Shown: one piece after another, positions 15,098-17,044 of the stretch
Position numbering within the stretch: position 1 is the first letter of the stretch
How the letters are laid out: each line of letters opens with the position of its first letter
From: an uncultured Oscillospiraceae bacterium
GTDB lineage: Bacteria > Bacillota > Clostridia > Oscillospirales > Oscillospiraceae
Assembly: GCA_910588975.1 (NCBI GenBank)
Contig: CAJUSE010000036.1
Coordinates: 1 to 17,044 of the forward strand
DNA: 17,044 nt
Direction: 5' to 3'
The notes under the pieces: generated by a model
What the model was told of the DNA's origin: nothing
The model's input: only the letters and a program-made list of their open reading frames with translations
Databases searched by the model: none
Made by a program: the position numbers and the translations under genes

Positions 15098-15168
15098 TTC
15101 ATACTCCTCCTCTTTCTTTGTGTTAAACTGTTGGACTGCTGTTTGTCCATCTCTTCACAGCAAGGAGG

Positions 15169-15199
15169 AGTATACACTATAAAGTTAGTTTAGTGTCAA
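15169..15199 (-). promoter_or_regulatory. MerR-type promoter of the reductase gene (19-bp spacer)
   Basis: On the minus strand a consensus TTGACA (15199-15194) is separated by 19 bp from TATACT (15174-15169). The -35 lies six bases after the merR stop. Overlong spacers of 19-20 bp are the hallmark of promoters that MerR family activators untwist. The leader to the ATG is about 70 bases. Confidence 0.8.
15174..15196. promoter_or_regulatory. Dyad operator within the reductase promoter spacer
   Basis: ACACTA at 15174-15179 and TAGTGT at 15191-15196 are perfect inverted arms; one inner pair also matches (A/T at 15181 and 15189). The dyad fills the 19-bp spacer and is centred within a base of its middle, as MerR family operators are. 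The adjacent MerR protein is the obvious binder. Confidence 0.72.
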
Positions 15200-15205
15200 G
15201 AGGTC

Positions 15206-16024
15206 TTATATGTTTTCTTTTTGTACTGTTTCGCTCTGAATGGGAAGATAAATGCACACGCCATATCGTTGAGGGGCCATGCCACTGTACCGAAGATCCA
15301 GGGGCAGGTACGCTGTCTCTCCCCACTCCAGGCCCAGCTTCTTCAGGTAGGCCATGCCCTCCTCCAGGCAGCGCTCAAGTTTGTTTCTCTCTGCCACGGC
15401 ATAATATTGCAGGCATTTTTGCGCCGGGATACGCTCCACCCAGGTATCGTCCAGCAGGACCCCCTGCTCTCTGGCGTGGTCGGATCGGATGCAGTTGCCC
15501 CGCTCCATGTGCCACTGTTTACCGTCCCAGGTCATCTTAGAGCAGTAACGCATATAAGGCATGGCAGAGAGCCAGGACACGTCAATGTGCCGCATAAGCC
15601 GTTGGGTCTCTGGAGGGAGGGCATCCATATCGAATTTATCCTCCCACAACGGGCAGTAATACATCTCGGGCATGGTGGTGATAATAGGCTCCCGCCCCTC
15701 CATGGTGTCTTGCAAGGTGGGACGCACAGTTTCCTCCAAAAAGCGGATCATATCCAACTGCCGCTGGAGCTGCCGCTTTTTCTCCTCCATGGCCTCCAGC
15801 ACTCCCTTTGAGGTCTGGGAGACCAGGTCTGCCGCCTCCTCCAGGGTAAAGCCTATCTTCTCATAGCTGCGGATGATCCCCAGGCGGGTGATGGTCTCCA
15901 GGTCAAAGGAGCGGTAGCCATTGGCCTCCCGCCGGGCTTGCACGATGCCCCGCTTTTCCAGATAGATGACCCCCATGTTGGTCATCTCCATAAATTCTGC
16001 CACGTCCCCGGTCTGAAACCGCAT
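15206..16024 (-). CDS. MerR family transcriptional regulator with unassigned effector domain
   Basis: MerR regulators bind overlong promoters as dimers and activate on ligand binding. The 272-residue product has a winged helix-turn-helix at residues 1-70: MRFQTGDVAEFMEMTNMGVIYLEKRGIVQARREANGYRSF matches the family signature ending in NGYR. A dimerisation helix follows (about 76-115, EAMEEKKRQLQRQLDMIRFLEETV). The C-terminal part, about 120-272, is a putative ligand-binding domain rich in aromatic residues and cysteine, of the size of BmrR/GyrI-like effector domains. I cannot name its ligand. The frame is open to an ATG at 16054, but that is only about 15 bases from the -10; ATG 16024 has GGGGGAGAGG upstream. 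Just after its stop is the promoter of the flavoprotein reductase gene, so the regulator very probably controls it in response to the substrate or a related compound. Confidence 0.88.
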   Translation of the reverse strand: MRFQTGDVAEFMEMTNMGVIYLEKRGIVQARREANGYRSFDLETITRLGIIRSYEKIGFTLEEAADLVSQTSKGVLEAMEEKKRQLQRQLDMIRFLEETVRPTLQDTMEGREPIITTMPEMYYCPLWEDKFDMDALPPETQRLMRHIDVSWLSAMPYMRYCSKMTWDGKQWHMERGNCIRSDHAREQGVLLDDTWVERIPAQKCLQYYAVAERNKLERCLEEGMAYLKKLGLEWGETAYLPLDLRYSGMAPQRYGVCIYLPIQSETVQKENI

Positions 16025-16068
16025 GTCCTCTCCCCCAATCCCAAAGCCTAACATATATTGAGGCTTCT

Positions 16069-16079
16069 ATTATAGCACA
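16069..16079 (-). promoter_or_regulatory. Extended -10 promoter of the merR gene
   Basis: On the minus strand TGTGC precedes TATAAT (16074-16069). The -35 region, 17 bp upstream, is only a T-rich stretch. The transcript would start near 16062, which favours the ATG at 16024 as the merR start. Confidence 0.72.
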
Positions 16080-16223
16080 GGGAACCGGCATAAAAAAGAG
16101 GCCGACGAAAAACGCCCTGCCCCCTCTGCCCAGCACCATCTTGGCAATGGCCCACCGAACATCTCCCTGTCCGCTGCCTTTGCGAGACAGCCTTTATCCT
16201 CGCTTCCCCACTACTATGAAATT
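16080..16223. other. Intergenic stretch without a visible gene
   Basis: This part of the divergent merR / PNPOx-like intergenic region has no open frame with a ribosome binding site and no convincing RNA structure. Confidence 0.55.
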
Positions 16224-16224
16224 T

Positions 16225-16244
16225 ATAAGTAACTCATAAGTTAC
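16225..16244. repeat. Overlapping direct and inverted repeats upstream of the PNPOx-like gene
   Basis: ATAAGTAAC (16225-16233) and ATAAGTTAC (16236-16244) are direct repeats with one mismatch and an 11-bp period, about one helical turn. GTAACT (16229-16234) and AGTTAC (16239-16244) are perfect inverted arms around CATA. The element ends eight bases before the -35 box, a common place for an operator. Confidence 0.6.
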
Positions 16245-16252
16245 CTAATGTA

Positions 16253-16281
16253 TTGTCTTTGACGAGCAACACTGGTATATT
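16253..16281 (+). promoter_or_regulatory. Promoter of the PNPOx-like gene
   Basis: TTGTCT (16253-16258), a 17-bp spacer ending in TGG and TATATT (16276-16281) form a promoter with an extended -10. It is 45 bases before the ATG. Confidence 0.72.
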
Positions 16282-16325
16282 GAGCTTAGCCAGTCAGGCA
16301 AAACAAAAATTTGGAGGTAATCGCT

Positions 16326-16721
16326 ATGATGAACGAGAACGTGAAGAAGCTGCTGGAGAGCAGCATGTGGGACCTGGCCACCTGTGCCAACGGCGAGCCC
16401 AACGTGGTGCCTGTGGCCTTCAAGATGGTCACCGAGGACGGCAAGCTGGCCGTGGGCGATGTGTTCCTGGAGACCACTCTGAACAACATCAAGGCCAACG
16501 GCGGCAAGATCGCCATCTCCGTCTACGACGCCACCTCCCTGGAGGGCTATCAGATCAAGGGCACCGCCCAGTATGTCACCTCCGGTGCCATCGTGGACAC
16601 CTTCAAGGCCATGGTGGAGAAGATGTTCAACGGCGCCGCCACCGCCAAGGGCGCCCTGGTCATCGACCCCGAGAAGGTCATCGTCACCACCCCCGGCGCC
16701 GAGAACAAGAAGGTCCTTTAA
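16326..16721 (+). CDS. Pyridoxamine 5'-phosphate oxidase-like FMN-binding protein
   Basis: Small proteins of this split-barrel family bind FMN or a related cofactor as dimers; most are not true pyridoxamine-phosphate oxidases, and their reactions are seldom known. The 131-residue product begins MMNENVKKLLESSMWDLATCANGEPNVVPVAFKMV, the usual barrel entry, and continues with VGDVFLETTLNNIKANGGKIAISVYD and GYQIKGTAQYVTSG, which match the flavin-site strands. The C-terminus is EKVIVTTPGAENKKVL. There is no signal peptide. ATG 16326 is about seven bases after GGAGGT; the next codon is also ATG, so either could serve. The gene is a single-gene unit with its own promoter, a repeat-type putative operator and a terminator, and is divergent from merR. 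Confidence 0.88.
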   Translation: MMNENVKKLLESSMWDLATCANGEPNVVPVAFKMVTEDGKLAVGDVFLETTLNNIKANGGKIAISVYDATSLEGYQIKGTAQYVTSGAIVDTFKAMVEKMFNGAATAKGALVIDPEKVIVTTPGAENKKVL

Positions 16722-16757
16722 GCCGAAATTCCCATTGATCCCCTCTATTCAGCCATT

Positions 16758-16800
16758 GGAGGAGGCAGGGCACTTCGCCCCGCCTCCTCCTCTTTGTTTT
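16758..16800 (+). terminator. Terminator of the PNPOx-like gene
   Basis: GGAGGAGGC pairs with GCCTCCTCC; after one A-C mismatch GGGC pairs with GCCC around a five-base loop. The stem is followed by TCTTTGTTTT. It begins about 36 bases after the stop codon. Confidence 0.85.
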
Positions 16801-16954
16801 ACGGCTACCTCGCATATTCGGCCCCAGGCTGTCAGAAACCCTTTCCTGGCCAGATCGGCTCGATATTTCAAGGCCCCTCGATTGGGTGTTCAACGCCTGA
16901 CAATATCCCGGACAGGCCCTCCGGGCAGGCCATCGTTTCTCGCCACGACCATAT

Positions 16955-16990
16955 AAAAAATTGGAGCAAGCGATGATCGCTTGCTCCAAT
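16955..16990 (-). terminator. Terminator of the tRNA transcript
   Basis: ATTGGAGCAAGCGA and TCGCTTGCTCCAAT form a perfect 14-bp stem with loop TGA, one base past the CCA end of the tRNA. On the minus strand it is followed by a run of T residues (complement of 16955-16960). This is the last element of the tRNA unit. From 16801 to 16954 I see nothing. Confidence 0.93.
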
Positions 16991-16991
16991 T

Positions 16992-17044
16992 TGGAGCTGC
17001 TACCCAGATTTGAACTGGGGACCTCATCCTTACCAAGGATGCGC
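16992..17044 (-). tRNA. tRNA-Thr(GGT), 3' part (5' end beyond the window)
   Basis: Read on the minus strand, the anticodon stem CATCC/GGATG encloses loop TTGGTAA, anticodon GGT, which reads ACC and ACT (threonine). The base 3' of the anticodon is A37, the t6A/m6t6A site. Then come a short variable loop, the T arm CCCAG-TTCAAAT-CTGGG, the acceptor strand TAGCAGC, discriminator T and encoded CCA. The D arm and 5' acceptor strand lie past 17044. Confidence 0.93.

Noticed and set aside
15132..15149. Small hairpin TGGAC/GTCCA in the reductase leader
   Set aside because: A five-base-pair stem is too short to claim a regulatory role beside the clear MerR-type promoter.
13151..15193. 680-codon plus-strand open frame antisense to the reductase gene
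   Set aside because: It is a low-complexity antisense shadow; the minus-strand frame has a lipobox, FMN and FAD motifs and a good ribosome binding site.
1..17044. Mobile elements, prophage genes, CRISPR arrays or toxin-antitoxin pairs
   Set aside because: No transposase, integrase, phage protein, regularly spaced repeats or small toxin-like pairs were found on either strand.

Overview
The window is GC-rich, with a strong preference for G or C at third codon positions, consensus-like sigma-A promoters (several carrying the extended -10 TGTGCTATAAT) and strong AGGAGG-type ribosome binding sites. These traits, with a clostridial-type pyruvate phosphate dikinase, AzlCD and a dipeptidase opening MPCTTILVGKKAS, suggest a high-GC anaerobic gut Firmicute of the Oscillospiraceae kind (relatives of Flavonifractor, Lawsonibacter or Intestinimonas). 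That placement is inference; no marker gene proves it. The sequence looks chromosomal: I see no transposase, integrase, phage gene or CRISPR array.

Layout from left to right. Positions 1-1475 hold the N-terminal half of ppdK on the minus strand, cut off by the window edge. Positions 1560-3447 hold a compact minus-strand operon, trmO-azlC-azlD (tRNA-Thr modification plus a branched-chain amino acid exporter), with its own promoter and terminator. Divergent from it, 3510-6056 is a plus-strand pair: an unrecognised permease with an inverted-repeat appearance and an M20 amidohydrolase, ending in a strong terminator. A second hairpin of related sequence follows and also serves the converging MATE efflux gene (6173-7567, minus).

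Positions 7756-11480 hold a tight five-gene minus-strand operon: small nitroreductase, membrane-anchored alpha/beta hydrolase with an unknown C-terminal domain, rhomboid protease, PrsW-type intramembrane protease, second small nitroreductase. Its promoter is overlaid by a 24-bp palindrome that looks like an operator. Divergent from it is a single C69 dipeptidase gene (11609-13066).

Positions 13181-16079 hold a minus-strand MerR regulator followed by a large exported flavoprotein reductase (lipoprotein, FMN-binding domain, FAD-dependent fumarate-reductase-like domain). The promoter between them has TTGACA and TATACT separated by 19 bp, with a dyad in the spacer, which is the classical MerR-activated arrangement. 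The reductase lacks some residues used by fumarate reductases, so its electron acceptor is probably something else. A small pyridoxamine-phosphate-oxidase-like flavoprotein gene (16326-16721) is divergent from merR. The window ends in the 3' part of a minus-strand tRNA-Thr(GGT) gene with its terminator.

The genes together suggest peptide and amino-acid metabolism (dipeptidase, M20 hydrolase, amino-acid exporter) plus anaerobic redox chemistry (four flavoproteins). The two best candidates for something undescribed are the MerR-controlled reductase of unknown acceptor and the operon of paired nitroreductases and paired intramembrane proteases.
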